NCBI GenBank assembly: GCA_013399015.1
Contig: VWZX01001949.1
Coordinates: 3,100,001 to 3,164,000 of the forward strand
Length of the DNA: 64,000 bases
From: Galbula dea
Taxonomy: Eukaryota; Chordata; Aves; Piciformes; Galbulidae
Direction of reading: 5' to 3'
Positions 1 to 13,674 of the stretch are shown here, in pieces; within the stretch, counting starts at the first letter, position 1, and every line of letters begins with the position of its first letter. Both the position numbers and the translations under genes were made by a program. A model generated the notes under the pieces. It saw nothing but the letters and a program-made list of their open reading frames with translations, was not told where the DNA came from and searched no databases.

Positions 1-3000
1 CAGGATTCAGTTTGCATGTGCTTGTACTCATCTCAGTGTCAGAATTGCTATCACCATTAGCAAACTCTTTACCAGATCAACACTGAGGCCTTCCCCACTT
101 ATTTTTTGTGCTGAAGAAATACCTCCCTGAACTTAAACTAGATTACCCTAGCACTTCTTTTATATAAAAGACTAGATTATAAGATTTCTATCTGTGCTGA
201 CAATATAACCTGTGCTAGTTTCAGAAGCACAGAAACTGTGCTAGTTTCAGGCGGACTCCTCTCTGCTAATGAATGTACAGTATCTAGCTGAAGGTTCTTA
301 GTCTTCAGAAATTGCCAGCAGCTATGTCCTCATACTCTGTCCTTCCCATATTCCCCCTCTCTCTGAAGGAGAGAAGCTGTACTCTACCCATGGGATCCTG
401 CTGCAACTCCTCCAGCTAAGAACAATTCTTCAAGTGAACTCATGAAAGTCACCTTGTACATCCTCTTTGTCACTTATCACCATGTAGCTGAGGATCTAGT
501 CTTGTACAAAATCCAAGGTCCCAGTGTAACTTTAGGTTAAAGCCATAAAGGATCTTTTTTTAAACTGGTGACTAAGCATTCATTGGAAAACGGAGTGATG
601 TTGGAAGAAAGTGAGTGTAGGATCTACCCTTATTTTAAAATTCAATTAGCAGCACAACCATGATGAAGAGCCCTGTGGTTATGTAGATTTAGTAAAGTCA
701 TTAAGATCTCAGATTACATGTGGTGCTATTTTCCCTTACTCTCCCTTTTGCTGCCCCCAGCAATCCTGCCTGTTTTCAGCCTATCACAATACAAACGGAA
801 ACAAATCACCAGGGGTTAAACAGCCCAAATTGGATTACAGTCACACTGCTCAGAAAATAGACTATTGCTGGTAATTGCATTCCATTGAATAAATATCTCT
901 ACATTAGTTTACATCACATTAGTATTCTGACAATGATTATTCTCATTGTAATTTTCCTATCCAAAAATAAGTGTAATGCAGAGCTCAGAATCCAAACAAT
1001 TGATGTTTTGGGTGGCAGTATTTGTTTTAAAGATTAAACAGCATCCTTATTGACCATTAATAAAATCTTAGATCAAAAAATCCCAGACCCGTCTTCTTTC
1101 AATCTTGCTGAAGAGTTATGGCCAAATAACTCCAGGCCCAAACTTTTTCCTGCTGAAGTCAGTAGGAGTTCTGCAAATCTATCTTGCTTCAGGACCCTCA
1201 AAGTTTCTTTTATATATGTCACAGTAGTTTTCTAAATGTGCTGGTTCCAAAATATTTATGGATTGTCTGTGATGCCTATTTGGATATGAGAGAATTCCAA
1301 TCTAAAACAAAGCTGAAACATTTAGGGCTAAATTTTACCCTTAATCACTTCTCAGGTATTTTATTCTCGTTTATAGATAACAGCTTGTCTGGAGTCAGAA
1401 GTCTCCATACCTTCCTCCCCACCAGCCAGCTTTACTGCTACCACTGATTGCAGTATCCAAGCAGTTCACTGAGATGATCATCAAACATTTTGATTTTGTT
1501 CAGTGCCTGCTGTTCTTCACTTTCTCAGGGAAAGAGACAATGCTCTTAAGGGCAGATAAAAAAGGATATAAAACAATAAAGAGCAGTTTAGCCAGGCATT
1601 TCTCTATGATTCATGAGGTCATGGGAGACACATCTCAAGTTTCTCAGTTTCTTTGTTCCTCCAGCTGACTCTGTCCCTGAGACCTCTGATGTTGCCCAGG
1701 AGAACTTAAGAACCTCCAGCTCAGCAAGCTCATGGTCTAGCAAGAGCATTGTCAATGTTCATGGGCCAGTAAGCTCTGGTGTGGAGCTAAGAGGAGGCAG
1801 AGGAAAACAGTGGCAGCTAGATAGACAGAAGAACATACTAATTCCTTGCTGTTAGGCTGAAGAACAGCCACACTAACCCACTGACCATGTTTCTTAACAC
1901 AGCCCATAGTCCCCCCTTGAAAGAAATAACCACTGGCTGAATATCTTACACTGGGCATTTGTAGTAATTATTCCTTTCCCTTGCCATAGGTCCAGTAATT
2001 AAAAATGTCCCAAGAGAACTACACTGTCCTTTTCTCTCAGCCACTGAGCAGCAGCACAAGCTATAAATAATGTGGAGACTCAATAGTACTGTGCCAGCTG
2101 TCCCAAGTGGCTTTCTATCTCATCTGTCACATCAGAATGTTCTAGGCATTGAAAATTTCATGTTTCCAGGAGAATATCTTAGTGATCATGACTTATAGCA
2201 GGACTTCTCATGGCAAAAGTTTTGCAGAAGAGATGTTACCTTTCTTCCATAAAATATACCAAACAGACTGCAAAGGCAAAGAATTAGGGGACTGACACGA
2301 ATGAACAGAGGTAAGTATGATGATCAGGACTTGAATTAGCTGCCTGTGTATAAGGATAAAGTTGAAAAATTGGTCATTGTTTACAAACTGAACATAATAT
2401 TTGAATAAGTCTATCAATAATGGACAGTCACTGAGAGGCAAAATCTACCATGGCTGGCATTTTCCAAAAAATTATGGGACATTGGAGTCTAATTTCCACA
2501 GGCCCCTAGTCTGTAATCTTGTTGACAAATCACTTCCATATGTAGGGCTTGATGCTAAAAGTTGAGAACTACCCACATTTTGCTGCTAGTACCAAGTGCA
2601 TAAGAGAGGAACAAAACATGCTGCAAAACTCCTATGAAACTGGAAAGTGGGAACAGTCCAAGGCTGCATGAAGATGAAATACAGCAAGGGTCCCAGAACT
2701 TTAGTTATTTTCCTTGCAGCTGATAGCATATAAGCTAAAGACAGAAGGTGGCTGTAGGAAGTGGTGACTGTCTGAAAACCAGACATAGGACAGTGCACCA
2801 CAAAATTGCTCTCAGAAGTACCTTATTCCAGTGTTGCTGGTGGAAAGACCTTGCAAAATGTTGCTGTTTGTTGGGATCACATGTGATCTGAGTGTCAGAG
2901 GGGAAAGGGATAGATGGAGGTTATTCCTGTAGGCCCCATCCAGGCAAAGGCACAATGAGAGCCCTTTTGTGCTATAGAAAAAGATCATGGTGTTTGGAAT

Positions 3001-4080
3001 TTGGTAGGCATAAGAGAGGACTGGCCAAGATGACTAAGGTCAGTACTCATTGTGATGCTGCCTGAGGCAACTGCACCACACCCTTGAACTTTTCAAAACA
3101 TGAGTATATATTATTTATTGAATATTTTGTCTGTAAACATAGATCTTGAGCTCAAGCCAGGGACATGGGGGAAATGAGGATGGATCTGTTCTCCACTGTC
3201 ATGTTTCTAAGTTCTGCCAAGTTTCCAAAGAGATAAAGCTCTGTGAACACCAACAGAAGACTTCTCTCTTCATTTAAGTGAAGGGCTGGATACCCCCTAC
3301 TGAAGTAATTCCTGATGCAATCTCCTTCTGCTGAAACCTAACACAACTTATCCCAGTGATGATGATAAATCCTGAGGCCATGCTTCCAGAATGAGTCATA
3401 ATATTGTGCTAATTCAACCTGTTTTTTAAAGAGGAGAACTAATACCTTTAGTCAGGAATTTACAAAAAATGAACTGAGGGCACTGACCCAAGGCACACCA
3501 ATTTAGAAGCTGGAGGAGAGATAAACAGAACCTATTACATGGCAGCAGCTTTTAACTATAGTGAGAATGCTGATATCTGACATCTGAGTCTTGGCTCAGT
3601 AGCTAGAGATATCATAAAACCACTATGTACAATTAGACACAATCTGTGATGTGCATTTCATAATAAGGCCAAAAATACCACAGCATGGTTACTGACTTCC
3701 TTCACAAACTACAAGTGTGATCTTTCCAGGTCACAGTTAAGGTCATTGTCTAGAAACTGCAAAAAATCTTCTGTTTCCTGACAGGTATTTAAAATCTTCC
3801 TAAGGCTGAATTAATTAGTCACATTTTATTTAGCTTATGACTTTAACCTTGGGGGGAAAAAACAACATAGAAATGAAGTGGGAAAAAATTCCTATTCCAG
3901 AAAAGTAAAAACCATACATCTGATTATGGTGCATTTTTTTCTTAGTATGCAAAAATAAATCACATTCTTAATTTTTACTGAAGCAGTAGCTGTTTTTCCT
4001 GCCTGCATTTAAAACAACCTAAAAGTCTAACATGTTAGTGGTAAGTACTGGGGAGGGAGGCTGTTGTTAATTTTGTTTAG

Positions 4081-4105
4081 TTTTGCTTTGTTTTGTTTTG
4101 TTTTT
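4081..4105. repeat. TTTTG-type simple repeat
   Basis: Tandem TTTTG units with small interruptions, preceded by related TTTTG/TTTAG sequence from about 4,068. It is an ordinary microsatellite. Confidence 0.8.
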
Positions 4106-4381
4106 CATGTGAGTTAAAAATTTAGATCTGATTCCTCCTTCCTCAAAGCCATTATTAAAATCACATGCAAAACTGATCCTACTGGAAGTACAATGCACTT
4201 GAAGCACCTTTGCTCCACTTGGCTAAGGGGGCAATGATCCATGTGCTGATTTATAAGCCATTTCTAAGAAACAAAAACCTTAATCTTAGCAACAACAGGG
4301 TTTGGCATTTCCAGCCAGAAGCTTTCAACAGAGAAACCTTTTTGGGAAAGTTAAAACCTAAGCAATCAACTTTTCAAAGCC

Positions 4382-4400
4382 TTTTTTTTTTTTTTTTTTC
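4382..4400. repeat. Homopolymer T run (19 nt)
   Basis: An uninterrupted run of 19 T. There is no adjacent retroposon body that would make it the tail of a minus-strand retrocopy, so it is listed only as a homopolymer. Confidence 0.85.
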
Positions 4401-7249
4401 TTGTGAAATGAATAAGGTTAGCTTCAAGAAAATCAAAGGATCCTAGAAATGCATGGCAGTCAGTGACTTCTTGCCAGCATGGAAAATGTCACCCAGTTGC
4501 CCTTCTTCACAAGCACTGAATACAGCAGTACCAAAGAGACCATATTTTTTAAGAGCAATGCTCCCACAGCCTTGCTTACAAGAGTAGCACCTTCTCACAA
4601 TTCTGTTTAGATCAGTAAAAATGGAGGCAACCTATGGTATTAAGGTTTGCATTTGTCTGGGATTTGTAATGCATATCTTTCATGAGACCTGATTTAACTT
4701 AGTATTGTGTTGAGCTTGGGTATTAGACTTCATCCCATCAGTAGTAATACACCAGAATTTCTAATGGGGAAGGGAATTTATGAAACCTTTGACCAGAAGA
4801 AGAGAATCACTGCTCAAGCCTGTCAGTCCCAACATTGGGCAGTAGCAAGGTTCCTTAGGTACCAACACGAAGTAACAAAAAGAATATTATTCACCATGGA
4901 TAGAATGTGCACACAGTCCTACAAAGCACATACAGCTAGGGTAGAATCAGAGAAGTAGTTTTCTGACTTGACATCTGTCCAGATGACCTGGTATATCTGC
5001 AAGGATAGGAGAAGTTATTTTCACAGGCATCCATAGACAGACAGTCTACAGTTGAGCAGCAAGTCCAGTTTCCAGCTGCTACCACATGTGAGGATGGAAA
5101 ACATCATCAAACCGCTCTGAGTGCTGCTGAGTTGAGACAAGTTCAGAGGCCTGCCTTAAGCTACCCTCTGGCAGTCAGTGGAGGAGGATGAACTGGGTTG
5201 GTCAGGGGGCTTCCCTGCAGCAGCTTATGATCAGTCAGACTCGTCTAGTAGACAACCCAGGGAAGGAAAGAGGGCAGGGACAGAAAAAAAGAAGGTAACA
5301 AAATATCAATGAACAGCACATTGCTCACACCGTCCTCTTCCCCCAGCTGGAACTAACCCACATAACCAGGAAGAACATCTGCCTCTAGAAAGGCAAACAC
5401 ATACAGCTGTCAGTTCTAACGGGTATGAAAGTCATTATTTTGAGAGCACATATCATTATCCAGGAAACATTTTATAAATCCAACCAGCAGTGTGTATTCA
5501 GCAGGTCAGAAGCTTGCTTGGCAGTAGATTCTACTAGGAATATGATTTTCATCTAAGTAGTTCACAGGATTGAAGGAATAACCAGCTGCTCCTTGCTCTC
5601 CTCCCACAATCACTAACAGAAAAGGCTTAGTGGAAGACAGGGATAATACTAATGCTTTCTTAAACAGGAAACACTGGGGCATTTCCTCAAGCGCAGTACA
5701 GGGGCATTTCCTCATGCTCATGTGCCTTCTGCAGGGGGGCAGCAATTGTTTAACACAGCAGCCACTGCCTGTTATTTGTCTACAAAGCTGAGCAGGTTGT
5801 TTCAAGGCATTTGTTTAATCAAGGTAGAAAATGGTTGTTGGTTGCAGGCAGTAATGAAACAATCCACAGGAGCAACTTCAGCCTGCCTAGGCTCTGCTGG
5901 TCCCCTGCAGCCTCCAAGGTCTCAGAAGCATCATTAGTGAGTTACAGGAGCGGGATGATTGCAGCCAGCTGCAAATCACCTCCATGGAAGGTGTTTGGCG
6001 TGTATGCTGCAGGTTGTTTGCTACGCATCATTTCCAGAGGCTGGTCTGGCTAAGGAGTCAAGGACCCCCCTGAGCACTGTGGACATCATCAGGCTGATTC
6101 AAATGTGGACATTCCTACTGCCTGGAAAAATGCAGTACCTGCCTAGTGATTTTTCTCTCTGTGGGACTTGTTAGCAGGCACTCTGAGCACCTCAGGAACT
6201 TAATGGGTTCATTCATCTTTGCAGCACTTCAGTGCAACAGGTAGAAGTAGCTTCTATTCACAAGCAGAAACAAGAGGCTTGAAAGGACAGATTCTCTTTT
6301 TTCTTCAGTAGTCTGAATTCATTGCTAAGGCACCCAAAGTGCTCTCAAAGATGTCATATTGCTCTCACTCAACTTTACTGGTGACTCAGTCTGCTGGGGT
6401 GTGTACAAAGCTGTTTCAAAGTGATGCAACCTCCAGCTCATGGGCTTCCTCAAACCCTGCCTCAAGCCAACACCCCAGAGCAGATTCTTCAGCTGCTTGT
6501 TGCCTCCTTGTCTTGCTCAGCAAATCCCAGTCCCACAGGCATACTCATAACACACCTGGGGCAGGTGCAGGTTCACTCTGTGCATCTATTTGTGGTGAGG
6601 GCTGTGGGTGGTAACACATATGACAGGAGGCTCACGAGAGCCCCACGTGGAGGTTAAGCTGTGCACCTGTTCCCTTTCCACCCTCCACCCACACACCTTG
6701 AATCAGGTTAGCACAAGGCCTTCCCTGGTGCAGGTGGCTGTGTGCAAATCCCACAGCTGCTCCCCCTGCGGCACTGCAGTCTCAGCAATCGAACACAGCA
6801 AGGGTAGGAGTCCTGCTCTGCTGGATTTGGAAGAGATCTAGCAGAAAGCCCTAACTATCAACTTGCAGGTGGTTTGAGGCTTTTTATCTCTCTTGCTTTC
6901 CATTGGCTGGTCAAGAAAAATATTAACCTGTTTCCCAATCTAACTAGTGAATGACAGGGTGGATTATCTGCCCAACACCTATTTCTTTAACCTGCCATGA
7001 ACCAGCAGAGATGGTTGTGAGGAGCAACTGTAGCCAGTACTTCAAGGTCATATCAGCAAGCATCCAAAGACAGTATAAAGACAGTAGACCCCACAGATCC
7101 CTAACTTTTTTACCACTTTGTGGATGGCCATGTGTTTTGAAATAATCAGCCTCATATTCTGGCACAAATGCTACCAGCATTGCAGAAGGAGACAGTTTGC
7201 TCAGTGGTTCTTCTACTGCTCTACATTTAAAATGGAAGCATGTGCACAG

Positions 7250-7430
7250 TCATAGAATCATATTATCATAGAATGGTTTGGATTGGAAGGGACCTTAAAC
7301 ATCATGTAGTTCTAAACACCCTGTCATGGCCAGGGGCATCTTCCACTAGATCAGGTTGCTCAAAGCCTCATCCAACTTGCTTTTGAACACTTCTGGGGAT
7401 GGGGTATCCACAACTTCTCTCGGTAACCTG
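7250..7430 (-). mobile_element. CR1 LINE, 5'-truncated 3' fragment
   Basis: Reading the plus strand, the block opens with two copies of a TCATAGAATCAT-like unit, followed by TAGAATGGTTTGGATTGGAA and the rest of the CR1 3' end in reverse complement (GGGACCTTAAA, a CCACTAGATCAGGTTGCTCAA-like segment, and GGGATGGGGTATCCACAACT). Homology stops at about 7,430, so only ~180 bp of the element remains. This is the usual result of 5' truncation during target-primed insertion. Divergence from the typical sequence is moderate, so it is an old, inactive copy. Bird and reptile genomes carry very many such fragments, and this is one of the best indications that the window is avian. Confidence 0.93.
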
Positions 7431-10400
7431 TAGTCATATCATAGATTTGCTGGAAGTGTTGTGTTTACCTTACATTAATTTTAGTATTTAAATGTATTAT
7501 TAGCAGCATGGCAATGGCCAAGGAAAAGACTCCTTCCCTTTATGGATGGCTTCTGCTTCAGTATTACACACCAGGAGCAATCACCACTAAGTTTCTTCAC
7601 TGCACACAGAAGTCTCACCATTTTCTGGCTGCATATGGAAGGACAGGCTGTGCTACCAAGACAGCTAGCAGTCCAGTGAAGTGCTAAAAGACACATTAAA
7701 GGAAGAGCTTCTAGGGCAGAAGCTCAGCATGAGAAGGAGTTGAGAGATGCAAGTGACTAGTAATTCTCATGCTGGAAAGATGCATGTGCTGTAACTCCTT
7801 CCTAGTTAAGTTATGTTTGAAATACAGTTGTCATTTTCCAGAAGTAAAAAAAAAAACAGACTGCATTTTAATTAAGCTTTGCCTGCTGCTCAAGTCAATT
7901 TGATAGCAATTCCTAAGAATACAGGCTTTTACCAACATATGAATTTCTTCATTTTCATCTGCTGGGATGAACCTATTAAAATCTTATAGTGGAAGAACTT
8001 CTTCTGAGATACAGCTTGGATGCCTCAGTCAAAAGTTCTGTGGCTTTGGCAATTTCAGCAATTTGGTTTGCCACGAATCACATTTAGTTACAAATTACAA
8101 TGTTGAAAGTAGTTAAGAGACATTAAGGTTGCAGTGAGTCTTAGAAAAAAACAGAGTTTTCTGATGTGATAAACATGGCAGATAGAATTTCCTCTCTCTG
8201 TTCTCAAGACACAAGTCTATCTGACCAACAGCTCACCTCAATTTCAGGTCTTGAATATATGGTGGCCATGTTACACTGTATGGAATACAAAAGATCATAT
8301 GTTCAGAAGCACCTCTTGTTTATGCCATCAAAGGTTTACAGGCTAACTGCAGATAAAAACTTCCTACACCAGAGGCTCACTATGTCATGAATTTCAAGTT
8401 TTAGAAATACTAAGACTCTCATGCTATTTGTCAACATTTTGACATGCATAAATTTTCTGGTTAACCAAATTCCCAATATTTCCCCTGAAGATACAAGCAG
8501 AGTCAGACTGTAGTGACAGCTCCATGCTTATTCCACACATAAGCACAAACTAGTTGAGTCCTTTCCTAGGTTACTTCTTGAGGCCTGGTCCAACAGGGGT
8601 ATTAGTACAGCTCTAACACAAAAGAAACCAAGAGGAGCAGGTATCTGACAGCATCTGGGTTACAACAGTTGTACAGGATATGTGAGACCCAGAGGCCCAA
8701 TGTCTTCCTGAGAAGACAAAACCAAAACTCTTCCATGTCCTAAAGGCAAAACTTTCAGATCTTTCTGGTGGGTCTGTTTGAATGACTCTTGATTAAGATA
8801 TCGCATGATTGTGAGACATCTGAATATGCATTAGAGAAGACCTCAAAGCACTCTCATCCCCTTCTTGCATCTGATCTAAGACTCATTGGCATTCTTTTTT
8901 TTTTTCCACTGACTGACTGAATGGGTATTTAATGAGCCCATATAAGGCTGAAGTGCTTCAGGGGGACAAAGAGAGCACAACTGATCAAAAATAGCCTACA
9001 GTCTGGTGGCTTTCAGTACTCTCCTGAGAGATATCGGTTCAAGTTCCTTCAGTGAGATGAGACACTTCAACCTTGGTCTTTCATACCCCAAGGAAGCAAT
9101 TTGAAATATTAATGTTTTTTGTTAAATGACATGGCATCATTTCCTCCTGTGTATGAGAAACAGCCAACCTCATTAAAGCACCTAACCTTGGGAGACCATT
9201 AGGCTGTGTAACATGACTGAGAGGAAGCACCTTTTTCCAACAGCTGTCAGGACAATAACTCTACATCCTGTTCCCCACCAGCTACCAGAGACATGCCAGC
9301 CTTGATGAATCTTATTTTAGGCAGCATTCTTGGCTTTACAAAAAACTTGGTGCCTGACAGGAGTGCTTCCATTGGCAGACAAAAAGACAACAAATGACAT
9401 GTTACAATTCTGAATCCAAATTTCCTTGGTGGATTTAGCGATGGCTGTCATGAAAGGACATCCTTCACCAAGGAGCTCTAAGGGCATGATTGATTTCTAC
9501 AGAACTCCACAGAATCTTCACTAAGAAGTGGTTTATTTCTCCAGTGCCCCTAATTCCACCATGGTGTTTAAGCAGTCTAGTTTGTTAGGTCTAAGATGCA
9601 GTAGAGTGCTTACATGCCAAATGGAGCATAGCTTATCTCAGTTCTCATAAAACTCTACCAAAGAAAGAAATGGAAGCTATTAAATAATTCAAGGGTGTCA
9701 TAGCCATCAGCTGCCTGAATACCTGTGAAACATAACATGCTTACAGAATATGATCTTACTCAGAAGTACTGCTCTCTAAGGAAAAGTATATAACAAGACG
9801 ACTTATTTCTTCTCATACTGGATATCCTTTAATAAGAATAACAACAGGAACACAGCACTTCACATACAAGTAAGGATGAACTGTGATTTCAGATCAACAT
9901 CACCTTCTTAATCTCTGGATGGAAGATGAGCATAAGGCTAAAAATAAGATAGCATTGGAATAACAAGATGTTTTATCGTTGGAGTAAAAGAAACTTTGAC
10001 ATCAAATTCTCAAAGCTAGAGAGTGTAAGCTCTTAAAGCAACAAGAACTAGCTTGTTCATGATATGATCCCTGGATCATATCAGCTATATAGTTAGATAG
10101 ACTAATAAACACACCTGCTTAGTAGATGGTTCAGTTCTATAAGCCAAGAGGCACGGTGCTCTCTATGTTCTGTATACATCAATGGACTATATAGCTGTGT
10201 AGCTTTGGGTTTCCAGAGACCCCTTCATCACAACAGGTTTTTTTGCCTTAAAAAATAAATTAATATTTAGAGTGTGAGTTAGGGGCAATTAAAGTTTCAA
10301 GAGTCAAAAAATATCCTATAAGCCATATTTCAACACACTACAATGTTATTTTCATGATGAGAAACTGCAGGTATGTGTTGGTGCACTCAACAATAGATTG

Positions 10401-10681
10401 AAAGTGTATGGATGTGCAGACTCAGCCGGGAAAGTGTTGGAGGGCTGTGTAGAGCAAAGGGAGACAGACTTCATGTAGATTCACCCCTGCTTCCTTGTGT
10501 TCTTTGCAGGGACTTTGCTGGGAGTGTTGCTGGGAGTGAACCAGCCCCATAACCACACCTGGATTTTGTCTGGTGTGGAGTTTTCACTCCAAAAGATAAT
10601 CTACAAGAAAAAAAAAATACTTACACAGTCTGGATGAGCAAATGACTGGGACCTGGGCATGACCCTGGGGAGCTAGCTTAT
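7431..10681. other. Intergenic DNA between CR1 and LTR
   Basis: I see no gene, RNA gene or recognisable repeat. The sequence is of ordinary AT-rich composition with frequent stops in all frames. Confidence 0.55.
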
Positions 10682-11200
10682 TATCATGGTTTAAGCCTAG
10701 CCAGCAGCCAAGCCACATGAAAGCTGCTCACTCACTGCCCTCCCCCCACAACGGGATGGAAAGGGGAATGAGGAGTGAAATGACAAACCCCCCTGGTTGA
10801 AATAAGGAAAGTTTAATAGAACAATACAGAGAATGGAGAAACAACAGGATTAACATGAAAACTGATGAAGTAATATAAACAAGTGATATAAAAGGTGACC
10901 TTTCAAGGACACCAATGCTGCTCACTGAAAGAACACCTACATGAGCCCCCTCCCCACTTATATAGCAGGCATGATGCCAGCATGGTATGGAACACCCCAC
11001 TGACTGCTTCAGTTGTCTGTCCTGGCTGTGGCACCTCCCTGCTTCTTGTGCAAAGTTAACCCTAACATAATTGAGCTTAGAACACTTATTTAACAGTGCA
11101 GGCATCCTTGTTGACTTCTGTAGGTGTTCAAGCACAGCTGTAACTGTGGTATCCCCCAGCACTTTCTTTGTGGCATGCACACAGAGCTGAATATCTCAAA
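10682..11200 (-). mobile_element. Degraded avian ERV LTR
   Basis: The plus strand starts TATCATGGTTTAAGCC, followed by a GCTCACTCACTG-like block and GGTTGAAATAAGGAAAGTTT. This is the reverse complement of the 3' end of a common bird endogenous-retrovirus LTR. On the minus strand the expected order is visible: a TATATAAG promoter box (plus 10,957-10,964), then an ATTAAA poly(A) signal about 140 bp downstream (plus 10,812-10,817), then the terminal region. The terminal dinucleotide is altered and the 5' border, around 11,120-11,215, is not resolvable by eye. No internal viral sequence is next to it, so it is probably an old solo LTR. Identity as this LTR type is fairly sure. The retroviral class (ERVL or other) is not established. 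Confidence 0.75.
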
Positions 11201-13185
11201 ATTGGATAACAAATGTCAGCACACAGAGCGAGGAGTCACCTAATCAAGGAGCCTCCAATAGCAAGGTCAGACGTGTGTCTTCAACTCTGTCGTGGTGCAG
11301 TTTTGGCTCCCAGCTCAGCTCTCAGTTCCTCCCTCCACTCCATATCCACAGACTGGATTATCTTTAGTAGACAAGCACTGAAGTTCTTCATTTCAAAAGC
11401 TATGCAAGGGGTCAATGCTATCTCTAAAAGCATAGTCACTGAGGTAGCATGTCACTGCCCCTAGCCCCCATCTCTTGTTCCTGTGGAGTTTTGCAGCTTT
11501 GAGGCTTAGAGGTTAAGAATGCAGAAGTTTCAAGCATCATCATTTTAGGCACCAGCCCAGGTGATATACAGGCACTGTATGTCATCTGTGGATTTTCCAC
11601 CCAAGACCTTATCTGCAGGTGCAGTATGGCAATATATATGTGTTTCATGATACAAAAATACTTGCCAATGGTTTCTCATCCTAGAAAGCAGCAGATTGAT
11701 CAGAGAATGTGGATTCTGAGGAGCAGTCATTGAAAGGAAACTCAAAGAGATCAAAGAGATCAAAGCAGCTGACAAGGTGCAGAAAATTAAGCACTAGGGT
11801 GAGTTGAAGCAAGCAGGAAGAAATGAGAGAGCTGCAAATATGTGTGTGGATGTGCATGCACACACGAGTGACTCCTCTGGGCAATACCGAGTTTCAACTC
11901 CTTCACAGACACAACTTTCCTCACATTGAAGCAGATTCAAAAGGAAACTCAGCTTCCAACACAAGGCTGCCAAACCATTTTAGCCAAGAAATAAAACTCC
12001 TCCAAAGATAGCAAGGTATGTATGGCGCTGAGACATAGCTTCCTATATAAATGGGAGAACATGAAAAAGTCACTTCAATGTTCAGTCTAGCTTCTCCTTT
12101 TATTATATTCTCAACGTTTACACATGTCTATCCCTAATTAGTGAAGCAATTTCACAAAGCTCTGAGTATGAAGCAGGGCTCTCTTTTGTCCAACAGCAGC
12201 TATAGAGGAGTGGAACTATAGTGAGAAACTGGCAGTGCTGAAAAATGACATCTACATTAAACACATTTTGGAGGTCCAATCCTGCAGCTAGAGAGTGTCT
12301 AATTTGGCTGAAGTTAAAAAGAATGTGTATGTGCTGTCTGAAACCACATGGGGATGCAAACTGAAGTGTGTGTGTCAAAGGTGAGTGTTTGGGAGTTCAT
12401 TTCAAAAGCATACCACCGATGAGCTTTTCAGTTCTCTAAAATGCTCACGTAGATATAGTCACCAGGTGAATTCAAAACAGAAAGGTCCCGATGCAGCTGC
12501 CTGTCTCCTGCTGCAATTGCTTGCAGTGGTCCCACCATCCCAAACAGAGCAAAGTGCACATCTCCCCAACCCTAGCAGCAGCAATTCTTCCCACCCCAAA
12601 GGGCAGGTCTGTATTTGAAATCACAGAGGCGTATAATCTGATGGAAACTGTATTCTTTGAGTCTGTGGGCAGTGCCCAGCACCCCAGTAACACTGCATTT
12701 GTTCTTTCATTTGCCACTGTTTAGTGAATCCTCAGAACAGTGATGTGCAGTTGGGTTTATAAATTACACGACAACAGACAGTGGAATATATGAGACAAAA
12801 TTAAAGACACTACTCCTAGCTCCCATAAATTATCTCCGCAGTCTATTCTAACAGCATGGATTTACCAGTTCCTGTTAAAATAGTACGAATAATAAAACCA
12901 CCTAGTAGACTAACTAAGCATTAATAAAAAAGCAGAATATTGTTTTGCATTCTCCAAAAGACAGAAAGAAAAATATTCCCACCAGATTTGATAATGCCTT
13001 TCCGGGGGGAAAGAATCATAATCTTCTATATTGAAAAAGAGAGTGATGTCTCGTAGTCAGAAAGAAAAGAAATTAATAAAACTAATTATATGTTCCGCTT
13101 ATGGAGGAATCGAAGGCACTAAGTCAGCCCAGGAGAGCCCGGCTCTTGATTTTGTTCGCTTTACAACTTCCCTGTTATTGTTTGC
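11201..13185. other. Intergenic DNA immediately upstream of the LRATD2 CpG island
   Basis: No gene is seen. The last part (about 12,720-13,100) is AT-rich, free of recognisable repeats and directly 5' of the CpG island, so proximal regulatory sequence is plausible but unproven. A small tandem AAAGAGATC duplication lies at about 11,745-11,765. Confidence 0.5.
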
Positions 13186-13565
13186 GGCTCCCAGGAGGCA
13201 CCTCCCGGCGCCTCCGCGGAGAGAGGCTGCGGGTAGGCGCTAACCCCGCAGGCGCTGCGCGGCTCTCCGCAAGCAGCAGGGTTATTCCCACAGCCCCCCA
13301 CCAAGATTTTGCACCTCCTCTAGGCGCCGTCCCGGTCAAACTCCGGCTCCCAGTAACTCCCCCCGGACCAAACTGGCGGGTTGGGCTGCCTTATGGCATC
13401 GTTCCCTTAAAGGGGCCACGGGAGAGCGTGTGTGTGTGCGAGATCGGTGCGAGCGTGTTGCTCGTCCGCTGCCGAAGAGGCTTGCAGCCGCGGCGCCGAG
13501 AGCTTGCCGCGGACCCCCGCTTCTAGCTCAGCCTCGGCGGGCTGCAGAGCGCTTGGCATGTAGGT

Positions 13566-13651
13566 GAAAGGAGAGGGAAAAAGGTGCGTGGAGAAGGAAA
13601 AGGAGGAGGGGGAAGAAAAAAAAAAAAAAAAAAAAGATCTGCCTCTTTAAA
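13566..13651 (+). promoter_or_regulatory. Purine tract, A20 run and TTTAAA box, possible core promoter
   Basis: A polypurine stretch, briefly interrupted around 13,585, runs from 13,566 into 20 consecutive A (13,616-13,635) and is followed by TTTAAA (13,646-13,651) inside the CpG island. A TATA-like box here would put transcription start near 13,675-13,685, which fits the exon 1 donor at 13,905. CpG-island genes often start without a TATA box, so the TTTAAA may be incidental. Confidence 0.4.
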
Positions 13652-13674
13652 TGCTGGGGGCTGAACCCTCGCCG

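Larger units (their letters stand above)
1..7249. other. Intergenic DNA upstream of LRATD2
   Basis: No gene is recognisable on either strand. Open frames here are short, overlap one another on both strands, and match no family I know. Visible structure is limited to a two-copy 14-bp direct repeat (211-224 and 237-250), a duplicated 14-bp segment at 5,677 and 5,701, a TTTTG-rich tract (4,081-4,105) and a T-run (4,382-4,400). The 6.3-6.85 kb part is more GC-rich than its surroundings but lacks CpG clustering or splice-site patterns that would make it an exon or promoter. Confidence 0.6.

Noticed and set aside
9020..9060. GGTTCAAGTTCC as a possible tRNA T-arm
   Set aside because: No matching D-arm, anticodon stem or acceptor pairing was found around it. 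No tRNA elsewhere in the window either.
10728..11180. 150-codon minus-strand frame
   Set aside because: It lies entirely within a recognised LTR and reads through promoter and poly(A) regions. It is not a gene.
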